Of a stretch of 64,000 nucleotides of DNA, positions 55,606 to 63,975 are shown piece by piece. The notes beneath the pieces are model-generated. The model worked only from the letters and a program-made list of their open reading frames with translations, was not told the origin of the DNA and searched no databases. The position numbers and the translations under genes were made by a program. Source of the stretch: Streptomyces sp. CA-210063 (lineage in GTDB: Bacteria > Actinomycetota > Actinomycetes > Streptomycetales > Streptomycetaceae); contig NZ_CP102512.1 of assembly GCF_024612015.1 (NCBI RefSeq), positions 8,308,001 to 8,372,000 of the forward strand. Direction: 5' to 3'. The stretch's first letter is position 1, and each line of letters opens with the position of its first letter.

Positions 55606-56239
55606 CGCGATCAGGGTGCTGCTCGTCGACGACCACCAGGTGGTCCGCCGCGGCCTGCGCACCTTCCTGGAGGTGCAGGACGACATAGAGGTCGTGGGGG
55701 AGGCCGCCGACGGCGCCGAAGGAGTCGCCCGCGCCGAGGAGCTCCGGCCCGACGTCGTCCTCATGGACGTCAAGATGCCGGGCATGGACGGCGTGGACGC
55801 GCTGCGCAAGCTCCGCGAACTCGACAACCCAGCGCGCGTGCTCATCGTCACCAGCTTCACCGAGCAGCGCACGGTCGTCCCGGCTCTGCGCGCCGGAGCC
55901 GCCGGGTACGTCTACAAGGACGTGGACCCCGACGCGCTGGCCGGCGCCATCCGCTCGGTGCACGCCGGACACATCCTCCTCCAGCCGGAGGTCGCCGGTG
56001 TGCTCCTGTCCCAGGAGGAGGCCAACTCCGGTCAGGGAAGAGGCGGTTCACTCACTGAGCGGGAGCGCGAGGTGCTCGGCCTGATAGCCGACGGCCGCTC
56101 CAACCGTGAGATCGCCCGCGCGCTCGTCCTCTCCGAGAAGACGGTCAAGACGCACGTCTCGAACATCCTCATGAAGCTCGACCTGGCGGACCGCACGCAG
56201 GCCGCGCTGTGGGCGGTACGCCATGGTGCGACCGGATGA
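55598..56239 (+). CDS. LuxR/NarL family response regulator
   Basis: 213 aa. Receiver domain with Asp11/Asp12 and phosphoacceptor Asp57 (LMDVKMPG) and Lys in VYKDVDP; C-terminal LuxR HTH (about 148-210; LTEREREVLGLIADGRSN then REIARALVLSEKTVKTHVSN). It is the partner of the GAF kinase. The GTG start lies inside the kinase gene (8-bp overlap). It is only 157 bp upstream of chpE, same strand. Confidence 0.95.
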   Translation: MADAIRVLLVDDHQVVRRGLRTFLEVQDDIEVVGEAADGAEGVARAEELRPDVVLMDVKMPGMDGVDALRKLRELDNPARVLIVTSFTEQRTVVPALRAGAAGYVYKDVDPDALAGAIRSVHAGHILLQPEVAGVLLSQEEANSGQGRGGSLTEREREVLGLIADGRSNREIARALVLSEKTVKTHVSNILMKLDLADRTQAALWAVRHGATG

Positions 56240-56396
56240 CGGTCGGATTGTCCGGCAACATGGAGGGTTCCGCTCCGGGCTGAGATTCATACCGTCGGGT
56301 GTATGTCCCCCGGATGGCGCATCCTCGGGCGAGCCCCGCCGTTCTTCAGTGCGTGCTGCGTGCGACCGCCGCAGTGATCGCAAGGAAGGGCTCAAA

Positions 56397-56645
56397 GTGA
56401 AGAACCTGAAGAAGGCCGCCGCTGTCACGATGGTGGCCGGTGGCCTCGTCGCCGCCGGTGCCGGTATGGCCTCCGCCACCGACGGCGGGGCGCACGCCGA
56501 CGGCAAGGCCATCGGCTCGCCGGGTGTCGTCTCGGGCAACGTCATCCAGGCCCCGGTCAGCATCCCCGTGAACGCGGTCGGCAACAGCGTGAACGTCGTC
56601 GGCATCCTGAACCCGGCCTTCGGCAACCTGGGTGTCAACCACTGA
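56397..56645 (+). CDS. chpE: Chaplin ChpE (cysteine-free short chaplin)
   Basis: 82 aa. Signal peptide (KNLKKAAAVTMVAGGLVAAG, cleavage after ASA near residue 27) and one chaplin domain (GSPGVVSGNVIQAPVSIPVN, then VGNSVNVVGILNPAFGN). It has no cysteines; ChpE is the chaplin known to lack the conserved Cys pair. Short chaplins assemble into amyloid on aerial hyphae and lower surface tension. GTG start with AAGGAAGGG upstream. A hairpin terminator follows. Confidence 0.93.
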   Translation: MKNLKKAAAVTMVAGGLVAAGAGMASATDGGAHADGKAIGSPGVVSGNVIQAPVSIPVNAVGNSVNVVGILNPAFGNLGVNH

Positions 56646-56672
56646 CGTTCCCGCCCCGGAGCATCAGTGACC

Positions 56673-56705
56673 ACCGGCCTTCCAGGCGTGCCCTGGGAGG
56701 CCGGT
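56673..56705 (+). terminator. Hairpin after chpE
   Basis: ACCGGCCTTCCAG pairs with CTGGGAGGCCGGT (13 pairs with one G-T wobble), 7-nt loop. Confidence 0.7.
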
Positions 56706-56868
56706 CAGGTTTTCGCCTCATCCGCTTCCCCTGTCCTCGTACCGTCGCCCCAACGAGCCGAACGGGCCGTTCCCGCCGCCCGTCCGTGCCACCGTGCGTC
56801 GGCCCGGCGTTGATCAGCGCACGGCCCGCGGGCGGGTCGGACACGTACGACGCAGGAGGACGCAGCTC

Positions 56869-57108
56869 ATGAACATCGCCAAGAAGGCCGCCCTGACCGT
56901 CACCGCCGCCGGTCTCGCCGCGGGCGCCTCGTCCGGTGCCGCCGTCGCCGACTCGGTCGCCAACAGCGCTGCCGTGGGCTCCCCGGGCGTCGCCTCCGGC
57001 CTCGACGTCCAGGTCCCGGTCGACGTCCCCCTCACCGTCCAGGGCCTCAGCGCCAACCTGATCGCCGCCCTGAACCCCGCGTTCGGCAACATCACGGCCA
57101 ACCGCTGA
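56869..57108 (+). CDS. Second cysteine-free chaplin-like secreted protein
   Basis: 79 aa. Signal peptide (NIAKKAALTVTAAGLAAGAS, cleavage near ADS at about 28) and a chaplin-like domain: AVGSPGVASGLDVQVPVDVP, LTVQGLSANLIAALNPAFGN. It shares GSPGV.SG...PV..P and LNPAFGN with chpE but has lost the N-terminal NSVNVVG-type repeat, replaced by LTVQGLSANLIAA. No Cys. Probably a diverged tandem duplicate of chpE; whether it assembles fibrils is unknown. ATG with GGAGGA upstream. Confidence 0.85.
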   Translation: MNIAKKAALTVTAAGLAAGASSGAAVADSVANSAAVGSPGVASGLDVQVPVDVPLTVQGLSANLIAALNPAFGNITANR

Positions 57109-57128
57109 CCTACACCGCGCTGTGCCGA

Positions 57129-57159
57129 GGCCCCGCAAACCTCCCGGGTTCGCGGGGCC
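57129..57159 (+). terminator. Hairpin after the second chaplin-like gene
   Basis: GGCCCCGCAAACC pairs with GGTTCGCGGGGCC apart from one mismatch, 5-nt loop. Confidence 0.65.
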
Positions 57160-57246
57160 CTCGGCTGTGCTGCGGGGCTCGTGCAGGACCGCCCGATAGC
57201 TCGGGGCTACGGGTGTGTTCGGCGCCCGCGGGTCGTACGTGCCTGA

Positions 57247-57268
57247 TCGCGCAGTTCCCCGCGCCCCT
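57247..57268 (-). repeat. Dispersed intergenic repeat, family B, minus-strand copy
   Basis: Reverse complement of the core at 11284 and 33596, again next to GACCCGCGGGCGCC-type sequence. Confidence 0.75.
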
Positions 57269-57302
57269 TAAGGGCCGCGGCCCCGCTGCCATAGCCGGCC
57301 CA

Positions 57303-57444
57303 GCGGGCAGTCGTGCCGGAGCAAGCCTGCCGTCGTAGCTGCGGGCAGTCGTGCCGCTGGGGCGATGGGGGCCACATCCCGCTCGAGCGAAGCCGAGAGT
57401 GGGGGAGGGTGGGCGCAGCGGCACCCGGCGAGCGCCGGTGAGCG
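57303..57444. repeat. Dispersed intergenic repeat, family C, copy 2 with a duplicated half
   Basis: GCGGGCAGTCGTGCCG at 57303-57318 and again at 57341-57356; the full 107-bp element is 57338-57444 and matches 46499-46605 almost base for base. Confidence 0.8.
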
Positions 57445-57517
57445 AAATCCCGCCTCGAGCCCGACCGCAGTCGCCGGCCAGCCAGTGACAAAGGCTCAGC
57501 GGACCCCACCGCAGCGG

Positions 57518-58300
57518 TCACCCCCGCTCCCGTTCCTCCACGAACGCGTTGTACGCCGCCACCTGCGCCCGCCGAGCCGTCCGCTCCACCGGCCGCAGCG
57601 CAGCCGTCCGCGAGGCCATCTCGGAGGCGCTCACAGCGCCGCCGTGGCCGTTCTCGTGGGCCACCGAGATCAGCAGCCCCACCCGCTGCGCCAGCTCCAG
57701 CACCCGTACCGCACGTGGCGGATACCCGGGCGCCAGCACCTCCCGCCCCCGCTCGGCCCGCGCCCGATACGCGTCGATCGCCGCCTCCGCCACCGGCCCG
57801 GACGCCGCGACGTCCAGCCGCGACAACACCGCGGTCGCGTCCCGCAACGCCTCCGCCAGCTCCCGCTCGGCCTCCCCGAGCGACGGCACATCGGCCGGCG
57901 GAGCCTCCCGCACCTCCAGGCAGTGCCACACCACCTCGACATGCACATCACCGGCGGGCCCCACCGAGTACACCTCCGGCACCAGCCCCAGGGCACCCCC
58001 GTGGCAGACGACCGCCTCCTCCGCCTCCAGCGCCCGCTTGTTGAACTCCGGCGGCCCGCTCAGCCCCAGCGGATGCCCCGGCGCGGGCAGCGCGACCCGC
58101 AGCCCGGTCACCCCGAGCGCCCGCAGCCGTCCCAGCGCGAGCGTCAGCCCGACGGGCGCCGACTCACCGGGCAACCCCTCCACCCGGTGCACCGCGTCCT
58201 CCCCGACGATGGCGAGCACCGCGTCATCCGGCGAGACAAGTCCGGCAAGCAGGGCATTTCCCCATGAGGCGAGGCGCCCTGAGCGTGGTTCCGAGAGCAT
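57518..58300 (-). CDS. Conserved actinobacterial hypothetical protein (260 aa)
   Basis: Soluble, Ala/Leu/Arg-rich protein beginning MLSEPRSGRLASWGNALLAG. Mixed alpha/beta pattern with VVCHGGALGLVPEV around 95 and long C-terminal helices (ELAEALRDATAVLSRL; TAALRPVERTARRAQVAAYN). No catalytic motif and no TM segment. Proteins of this kind occur across Streptomyces but I know no function. ATG at 58300; divergent from the ABC ATPase. Confidence 0.8.
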   Translation of the reverse strand: MLSEPRSGRLASWGNALLAGLVSPDDAVLAIVGEDAVHRVEGLPGESAPVGLTLALGRLRALGVTGLRVALPAPGHPLGLSGPPEFNKRALEAEEAVVCHGGALGLVPEVYSVGPAGDVHVEVVWHCLEVREAPPADVPSLGEAERELAEALRDATAVLSRLDVAASGPVAEAAIDAYRARAERGREVLAPGYPPRAVRVLELAQRVGLLISVAHENGHGGAVSASEMASRTAALRPVERTARRAQVAAYNAFVEERERG

Positions 58301-58450
58301 GCCCCCACCCTAAGGACCGACCGATGGAATGGACCGCCCGACCGGTGGCGTAGATTTCCCTGAGGGCTGCGCCCACCCGGCGGTGGCTCCAACCACAGGC
58401 GTACGCGACAGCCGAGACAGGCCGACACTGCAAGGGGAGACAGCGCGCTC

Positions 58451-59242
58451 ATGAGCGATGTTCTGGAGCTGGAGGACGTATCCGTGGTCCGCGAGGGCCG
58501 GGCTCTGGTGGACCAGGTCTCCTGGTCGGTCAAGGAGGGCGAGCGCTGGGCCATCCTCGGCCCCAACGGCGCCGGGAAGACCACCCTCCTGAACATCGCG
58601 TCCAGCTACCTCTACCCCAGCACGGGCACCGCCACGATCCTCGGCGACACCCTCGGCAAGGTCGACGTCTTCGAGCTGCGCCCCCGCATCGGCATGGCCG
58701 GCATCGCCATGGCGGAGAAGCTCCCCAGGCGCCAGACCGTCCTGCAGACGGTCCTGACCGCCGCCTACGGCATGACGGCCACCTGGAACGAGGACTACGA
58801 GGAGATCGACGAACTGCGCGCCCGCGCGTTCCTCGACCGCCTCGGCATGACCGAGTACGTCGACCGCAAGTTCGGCACCCTCTCCGAGGGCGAGCGCAAG
58901 CGCACCCTCATCGCCCGCGCCCTGATGGCCGACCCCGAGCTGCTGCTCCTCGACGAGCCCGCCGCCGGCCTCGACCTCGGCGGCCGCGAGGACCTCGTAC
59001 GCCGTCTCGGCCGCCTCGCCCGCGACCCGATCGCCCCCTCCATGATCATGGTCACGCACCATGTCGAGGAGATCCCCCCGGGCTTCACCCACGTCCTGAT
59101 GATCCGTCAGGGCAAGGTCCTCGCCGCGGGCCCGCTGGAGCTGGAGCTCACCTCCCGCAACCTCTCCCACTGCTTCGGCCTCCCGCTCGTCGTCGCCCAG
59201 AACGGCGAGCGCTGGACCGCCCAGGGCCTGCCGCTCACCTGA
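58451..59242 (+). CDS. ABC transporter ATP-binding protein
   Basis: 263 aa. Walker A GPNGAGKTTLL, Q-loop region with KLPRRQTVLQ, signature GTLSEGERKRTLIARAL (LSEGE instead of LSGGQ), Walker B LLLLDEPAAGLDLGG and switch His in MVTHHVEEIPPGF. No membrane subunit is adjacent. The THHVEEIPPGFTH and LSEGE forms are those of the ModF/YlmA-like lone ATPases, whose partner is unknown. ATG at 58451. Confidence 0.9.
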   Translation: MSDVLELEDVSVVREGRALVDQVSWSVKEGERWAILGPNGAGKTTLLNIASSYLYPSTGTATILGDTLGKVDVFELRPRIGMAGIAMAEKLPRRQTVLQTVLTAAYGMTATWNEDYEEIDELRARAFLDRLGMTEYVDRKFGTLSEGERKRTLIARALMADPELLLLDEPAAGLDLGGREDLVRRLGRLARDPIAPSMIMVTHHVEEIPPGFTHVLMIRQGKVLAAGPLELELTSRNLSHCFGLPLVVAQNGERWTAQGLPLT

Positions 59243-59387
59243 CCTCCAACTTCTCCCGATCTTCCGCCGGTCGGGCGCCCCGGGTCCACAACCAGGCTTC
59301 GGCGCACCCGACTTGGCGGCCGTCTGTACGCGATCTTTGACCGTGCGCTCTGTTCGGCGGGACGATCGCGGTTCTACCATTGCGGTT

Positions 59388-59819
59388 GTGGACAGCATCG
59401 ACGCATGGGTGTGGTGGCTGATCGGCGCGGCCGGGCTCGGGATCGCCCTCGTCGTGACCGCGATGCCCGAGTTGGGCATGCTCGCCCTGGGCGCCGTCGC
59501 CGGCGCCGTGACCGCGGGGCTGGGCGGCGGTGTCGTACTCCAGGTCGTCGTCTTCGCGATCGTCTCCGTCGCGCTCATCGCCGTCGTACGGCCCATTGCG
59601 GCCCGGCACAGATCGCAACGGCCCCAACTCGCGACCGGGGTCGACGCGTTGAAGGGCAAACACGCCGTCGTCCTGGAACGGGTCGACGGCGCGGGCGGCC
59701 GTATCAAGCTGGGCGGCGAAGTCTGGTCCGCCCGCGCGCTCGACACCGGCCAGGCCTTCGAGGTGGGTCAGGAAGTGGACGTCGTGGAGATCGAGGGAGC
59801 CACGGCGATCGTCATGTGA
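59388..59819 (+). CDS. NfeD-like membrane protein
   Basis: 143 aa. Two to three TM helices (about 8-26, 30-50, 55-75) and a C-terminal OB-like domain (about 90-143; LKGKHAVVLERVDGAGGRIK, GEVWSARALDTGQAFEVGQE). Short NfeD proteins partner with SPFH proteins, and the next gene encodes one. GTG start. NfeD/SPFH pairs are linked to membrane microdomains. Confidence 0.9.
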   Translation: MDSIDAWVWWLIGAAGLGIALVVTAMPELGMLALGAVAGAVTAGLGGGVVLQVVVFAIVSVALIAVVRPIAARHRSQRPQLATGVDALKGKHAVVLERVDGAGGRIKLGGEVWSARALDTGQAFEVGQEVDVVEIEGATAIVM

Positions 59820-59870
59820 CCTCGCACGATGTGGTCACGAGGCGATGACGCTATGACCTGAACGGCCCAC

Positions 59871-59938
59871 CTGGCAGGCGGTGTTCTGCCAGACTCGACC
59901 AGCAAGATCTTCAACGGTCCGAACAGACATAAGATCTT
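59871..59938. promoter_or_regulatory. Palindromes between nfeD and the SPFH gene
   Basis: AAGATCTT at 59904-59911 and 59931-59938 (27 bp apart, within direct repeats AAGATCTTCA), plus the inverted repeat CTGGCA...TGCCAG at 59871-59892. They lie 40-110 bp before the SPFH start and suggest a second promoter or operator. Confidence 0.45.
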
Positions 59939-59978
59939 CAGGAAGCGCCACGGCAGAGAAGGGCACGGGGAGCAAACG

Positions 59979-60926
59979 ATGGAACCGATCATCATCGTCC
60001 TGATCATTCTGGTGGTGTTGGTCTTCATCGCCCTGATCAAGACCATCCAGGTGATTCCACAGGCCAGCGCGGCCATCGTCGAGCGGTTCGGCCGCTACAC
60101 GCGCACACTCAACGCGGGCCTCAACATCGTCGTCCCGTTCATCGACTCCATCCGCAACCGCATCGACCTCCGCGAACAGGTCGTGCCGTTCCCGCCCCAG
60201 CCGGTGATCACCCAGGACAACCTGGTCGTGAACATCGACACGGTCATCTACTACCAGGTCACCGACGCCCGAGCCGCCACCTACGAGGTCGCCAGCTACA
60301 TCCAGGCGATCGAGCAGCTCACCGTCACCACCCTCCGCAACATCATCGGTGGCATGGACCTGGAGCGGACCCTGACCTCCCGCGAGGAGATCAATGCGGC
60401 CCTGCGCGGTGTCCTCGACGAGGCCACCGGCAAGTGGGGCATCCGCGTCAACCGCGTCGAACTGAAGGCGATCGAGCCGCCGACCTCCATCCAGGACTCG
60501 ATGGAGAAGCAGATGCGCGCCGACCGCGACAAGCGCGCCGCGATCCTCACCGCCGAAGGTACGCGCCAGGCGGCCATCCTCACCGCCGAGGGTGAGAAGC
60601 AGTCCCAGATCCTCCGCGCCGAGGGTGAGGCCAAGGCCGCCGCCCTGCGCGCCGAGGGCGAGGCCCAGGCCGTCCGTACGGTCTTCGAGGCCATCCACGC
60701 AGGCGACCCGGACCAGAAGCTCCTCTCCTACCAGTACCTCCAGATGCTCCCGAAGATCGCCGAGGGCGACGCCAACAAGCTCTGGATCGTCCCCAGCGAA
60801 ATCGGCGACGCCCTCAAGGGCCTCTCCGGCGCCATGGGCAACTTCGGCAACCTGGGCGGAGGTTCGGGTGGCGGAGGCAACTCCGGCGGCGGCTCCGACC
60901 GCCGCGAGAAGCCGTCCATCGACTGA
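59979..60926 (+). CDS. SPFH domain (stomatin/QmcA-like) membrane protein
   Basis: 315 aa. N-terminal TM helix (about 1-25, IIIVLIILVVLVFIALIKTI), SPFH/band-7 domain (about 28-190; IPQASAAIVERFGRYTRTL and LREQVVPFPPQPVITQDNLV), and a coiled-coil with repeated TAEG/AEGE units (about 190-235). The C-terminus is Gly/Ser-rich. It likely scaffolds membrane microdomains, with NfeD upstream. A hairpin terminator follows. Confidence 0.95.
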   Translation: MEPIIIVLIILVVLVFIALIKTIQVIPQASAAIVERFGRYTRTLNAGLNIVVPFIDSIRNRIDLREQVVPFPPQPVITQDNLVVNIDTVIYYQVTDARAATYEVASYIQAIEQLTVTTLRNIIGGMDLERTLTSREEINAALRGVLDEATGKWGIRVNRVELKAIEPPTSIQDSMEKQMRADRDKRAAILTAEGTRQAAILTAEGEKQSQILRAEGEAKAAALRAEGEAQAVRTVFEAIHAGDPDQKLLSYQYLQMLPKIAEGDANKLWIVPSEIGDALKGLSGAMGNFGNLGGGSGGGGNSGGGSDRREKPSID

Positions 60927-60938
60927 GGCACACAACGA

Positions 60939-60968
60939 TGGGCCCGCCTTCGAAGAGAAGGCGGGCCC
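60939..60968 (+). terminator. Hairpin after the SPFH gene
   Basis: GGGCCCGCC-TT pairs with AA-GG-GCGGGCCC (one bulged base). Confidence 0.7.
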
Positions 60969-60979
60969 GGATGCCTTTA

Positions 60980-61034
60980 GGGGCGCGGGGCTGTGTCGAC
61001 ATGCGGCTCCGCCACGTGGGCGCGACAAGCCACA
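60980..61034 (+). repeat. Dispersed intergenic repeat, family A
   Basis: GGGGCGCGGGGCTGTGTCG + ACATGCGGCTCCGCCACG then GGGCGCGACAAGCCACAACG; same order of blocks as at 35066. Confidence 0.75.
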
Positions 61035-61086
61035 ACGCACCCGCAGGCAACCCACAACGGCGGCCCCACGGCGCTCTGGCGGAGCC

Positions 61087-61596
61087 CTACGCGGCCGTCG
61101 GCTGCGCCAGCCACGCAGGCAGCGCGTCGAAGTCGTCCTGCCCCAGCGCCAGCAGCATCGCGTCGGCCGGCGTCGGCTCGAACGGCTGCCGCAGCAGCGG
61201 CATACCCGCCTGCTCCGGAGTCCGGTCGGCCTTGCGGTGATTGTCCTCGGCGCACGACGCGACCGTGTTCAGCCAGGTGTCGCCACCGCCCCGCGACCTC
61301 GGCACCACATGGTCGACGGTCGTCGCCCGCCTGCCGCAGTACGCGCACCTGTGCCTGTCCCGTACCAGGACACCCCGCCTCGACCACGGTGCTTGTCTTC
61401 GGAACGGCACTCTTACATACCTGCAGAGCCTGATCACCCGGGGCGCCGGTATATCGACCGCGGCTCCGCGCATGCGCAGTTCGGGGTGGGTCTGCTCGAC
61501 GACGGCCTTGTCCTGCAGTACGAGAACGACGGCTCTGTTGAGCGTCACCGTCGACAGCGGCTCGAAGCTCGCGTTCAGTACCAGCGTGTCCCGCAT
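61087..61596 (-). CDS. HNH endonuclease
   Basis: 169 aa. HNH fold: CAYCGRRATTVDHVVPRSRG gives a zinc Cys pair and the catalytic His, and LNTVASCAEDNHRKAD the Asn/His and second Cys side. It begins with MRDTLVLNASFEPLSTVTLN, typical of a widespread actinobacterial HNH family of unknown role. ATG at 61596. Confidence 0.9.
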   Translation of the reverse strand: MRDTLVLNASFEPLSTVTLNRAVVLVLQDKAVVEQTHPELRMRGAAVDIPAPRVIRLCRYVRVPFRRQAPWSRRGVLVRDRHRCAYCGRRATTVDHVVPRSRGGGDTWLNTVASCAEDNHRKADRTPEQAGMPLLRQPFEPTPADAMLLALGQDDFDALPAWLAQPTAA

Positions 61597-61686
61597 TCCA
61601 GCCCACCTCCTGTGCACCAGCCCACTCCTCGGCGGGCTTGGATCAACTTTGGCCGGGCACGCCGAGATGGACAACGCAATAAAAAA

Positions 61687-61724
61687 TGCCCGTCTCTGAT
61701 CACTTCCAAGACCAGAGACGGGCA
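61687..61724 (-). terminator. Minus-strand terminator with T-run after the YbhB gene
   Basis: TGCCCGTCTCTG/CAGAGACGGGCA, 12-bp stem; read on the minus strand it is followed by TTTTTTATTG. A run of six T is rare in Streptomyces. Confidence 0.85.
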
Positions 61725-61749
61725 AACGTTCCGTGAACGTCCGGCTTCC

Positions 61750-62289
61750 TTACTTTTCCGCCACAGCGGCGTACTCACCGATGAGTTGAGCGCGCGCCAG
61801 AGTATGGAATCGCAGGTTGAATCCGACCACAGCGGGCGAAGCGTCCGAATCCGGGCCGAGCTTCTCCTGATCCACGGCGTACACCGTGAACACATAGCGG
61901 TGCGCCGGATCCCCGGGCGGCGGCGCGGCCCCACCGAAGTCCTTCGTGCCGTAGTCGTTGCGCACCTGGACGGCGCCCTCGGGCAGCCCCTCGAACTTTC
62001 CCGAGCCCGCACCCGTCGGCAACTCCGTCACCGATGCCGGGATGTCGAACACGACCCAGTGCCAGAACCCGCTCCCCGTGGGGGCGTCCGGGTCGTAGCA
62101 CGTCACGGCGAAACTCTTGGTCTCCGGCGGGAAGCCCTCCCAGCGCAGCTGCGGCGAGGTGTTCCCGCCCGCGTACACCTGAGCGTCCTTGAGCGTCGTA
62201 CCCGCATCGACGTCCTCGCTCGCGACCGTGAAGGACGGCACGACCGGGTGGAAATCGTGGGGGAGCGGCGGCCTCTTAGGCTCGGTCAC
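61750..62289 (-). CDS. YbhB/YbcL family (PEBP, Raf-kinase-inhibitor-like) protein
   Basis: 179 aa cytosolic PEBP fold: [32 protein letters not shown] (as [14 protein letters not shown]) and GPAPPPGDP-type [16 protein letters not shown] are family hallmarks. Function in bacteria unknown. GTG start at 62289. Second gene after spo0M (52 bp apart), probably one operon. Confidence 0.92.
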   Translation of the reverse strand: MTEPKRPPLPHDFHPVVPSFTVASEDVDAGTTLKDAQVYAGGNTSPQLRWEGFPPETKSFAVTCYDPDAPTGSGFWHWVVFDIPASVTELPTGAGSGKFEGLPEGAVQVRNDYGTKDFGGAAPPPGDPAHRYVFTVYAVDQEKLGPDSDASPAVVGFNLRFHTLARAQLIGEYAAVAEK

Positions 62290-62341
62290 CTCGGTACCTC
62301 CTGGTGGTTCTGGTGTCGGTGGGGTTCCAGACGTATCGAGC

Positions 62342-63124
62342 CTAGAACCAGCTGCGCTTGCTGCCGACCTCCGACAGCCACTGGTTCAGATAGGCGGCCC
62401 AGTCCGTGCCCTGATAGTCGTGCAGCCCCACCTTGAACGCGCGGAACGAGTCGCTGCCCTCGCTGAACAGACCCGGCTTCTTGTCCATCTCCAGCACGAC
62501 GTCCATCTCGCGCTCGTCGGCGACGAAGCTCAGCTCGACCTGGTTGAGGCCGTGATACTGCTGCGGCGGGAAGAACTCGATCTCCTGGTAGAAGGGCAGC
62601 TTCTGCCGCGTACCCCGGATCTGACCGCGCTCCAGGTCCGCGTTCTTGAAACGGAAGCCCAACTGCACGAAAGCGTCCAGGATGGCCTGCTGCGCCGGCA
62701 GCGGGTGCACATTGATCGGGTCCAGGTCACCGGAGTCGACCGCACGCGCGATCTCCAGCTCGGTGGTCACACCGATGTTCATGCCCGGCAGGGTCTGCCC
62801 CTGGATCGTGGTGACCGGCGTCTCCCACGGGATCTCCAGCCCGAACGGCACGACATGGACCGCCTCGGCCTTCAGCTCGAAGGCGCCACCGAGCCGCTGC
62901 TTGGTGAACTCGATGTCCTGCTTGTACTCCGCGTCCTGGCCCTCGACCTCGACCTTGGCCTGCAGCCCGACCGACAGCGCCTCGATCTGCTGGTCCACGG
63001 AACCGCCCTGGATCCGCACCTCACCCTGGACGACACCACCCGGCACGACATTGACCTCGGTCAGCACCGTCTCGACCGAAGCGCCACCGGCACCCAGACT
63101 CGCGAGCAGCCGCTTGAACCCCAT
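62342..63124 (-). CDS. Sporulation protein Spo0M (arrestin-like fold)
   Basis: 260 aa. Begins [20 protein letters not shown], then [20 protein letters not shown] and [15 protein letters not shown]; the middle has [13 protein letters not shown] and [20 protein letters not shown]. Matches the Spo0M family across actinobacteria and Bacillus, where loss affects sporulation. Arrestin-like N-terminal domain. ATG at 63124. Confidence 0.93.
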   Translation of the reverse strand: MGFKRLLASLGAGGASVETVLTEVNVVPGGVVQGEVRIQGGSVDQQIEALSVGLQAKVEVEGQDAEYKQDIEFTKQRLGGAFELKAEAVHVVPFGLEIPWETPVTTIQGQTLPGMNIGVTTELEIARAVDSGDLDPINVHPLPAQQAILDAFVQLGFRFKNADLERGQIRGTRQKLPFYQEIEFFPPQQYHGLNQVELSFVADEREMDVVLEMDKKPGLFSEGSDSFRAFKVGLHDYQGTDWAAYLNQWLSEVGSKRSWF

Positions 63125-63333
63125 GTCTCTTCCTCCCGTCGGGCAACGCCCGTGTATCTGCGTGCCTCAGTGTTCTCTGTGGTGTGGATCGCTCTGTGTG
63201 GCCTGGATCCTTGATCCCTACAAACGCAGACCGACGGCGACCGGTTCCGCGTCCCGCCCCTTTGAACCCTTCCAAGGAGGACGCCCCTCCGCCACCCGTC
63301 GGCCCGCACCCATCTGGACTAGGCTCGTACGCC

Positions 63334-63975
63334 ATGATCGCGAGCCCCGACCGTACGCCCCTCGCCCGCGAGTTCTTCGACCGCCCCGTACTGGAGGTGG
63401 CGCCGGACCTCCTGGGACGCGTCCTCGTCCGCACCACCCCGGAGGGTCCGATCGAACTCCGCCTCACGGAGGTCGAGGCCTACGACGGTATGAACGACCC
63501 CGGCTCCCATGCCTATCGCGGACGCACCGCCCGCAACGGCGTGATGTTCGGTCCGCCCGGCCATGTGTACGTCTACTTCACCTACGGCATGTGGCACTGC
63601 ATGAACCTGGTGTGCGGTCCGGAGGGCCGGGCGAGCGCGGTCCTGCTGCGTGCCGGCGAGATCACCGAGGGCGCCGACCTCGCGCGCAAACGTCGAATCT
63701 CAGCCCGAAATGACAAGGAACTGGCCAGAGGGCCCGCCCGCCTGGCCACGGCCCTGGATGTGGACCGCGCCCTCGACGGCGAGGACGCCTGCGCTCCCGA
63801 CACCTCACCCCTCACGGTCCTGACCGGCACCCCCGTCAGCCCTGACCAGGTTCTCAACGGTCCCCGCACCGGAGTCTCCGGAGATGGTGGCGTCCACCCA
63901 TGGCGCTTCTGGATCGCCAACGACCCGACAGTCAGCCCCTATCGGGCCCACGTCCCCCGTAGGCGCTCAACTTGA
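63334..63975 (+). CDS. DNA-3-methyladenine glycosylase (AAG/MPG family)
   Basis: 213 aa. The family motif [19 protein letters not shown] carries the catalytic Glu, followed by [20 protein letters not shown]. It removes alkylated purines in base-excision repair. ATG at 63334; the stop is 25 bp before the window end. Confidence 0.94.
   Translation: MIASPDRTPLAREFFDRPVLEVAPDLLGRVLVRTTPEGPIELRLTEVEAYDGMNDPGSHAYRGRTARNGVMFGPPGHVYVYFTYGMWHCMNLVCGPEGRASAVLLRAGEITEGADLARKRRISARNDKELARGPARLATALDVDRALDGEDACAPDTSPLTVLTGTPVSPDQVLNGPRTGVSGDGGVHPWRFWIANDPTVSPYRAHVPRRRST

Larger units (their letters stand above)
57109..57517. other. Repeat-rich intergenic region, 409 bp
   Basis: Contains a hairpin terminator (57129-57159), a family B repeat on the minus strand (57247-57268), a half family C element (57303-57318) and a full one (57338-57444). 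No gene. Confidence 0.75.
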
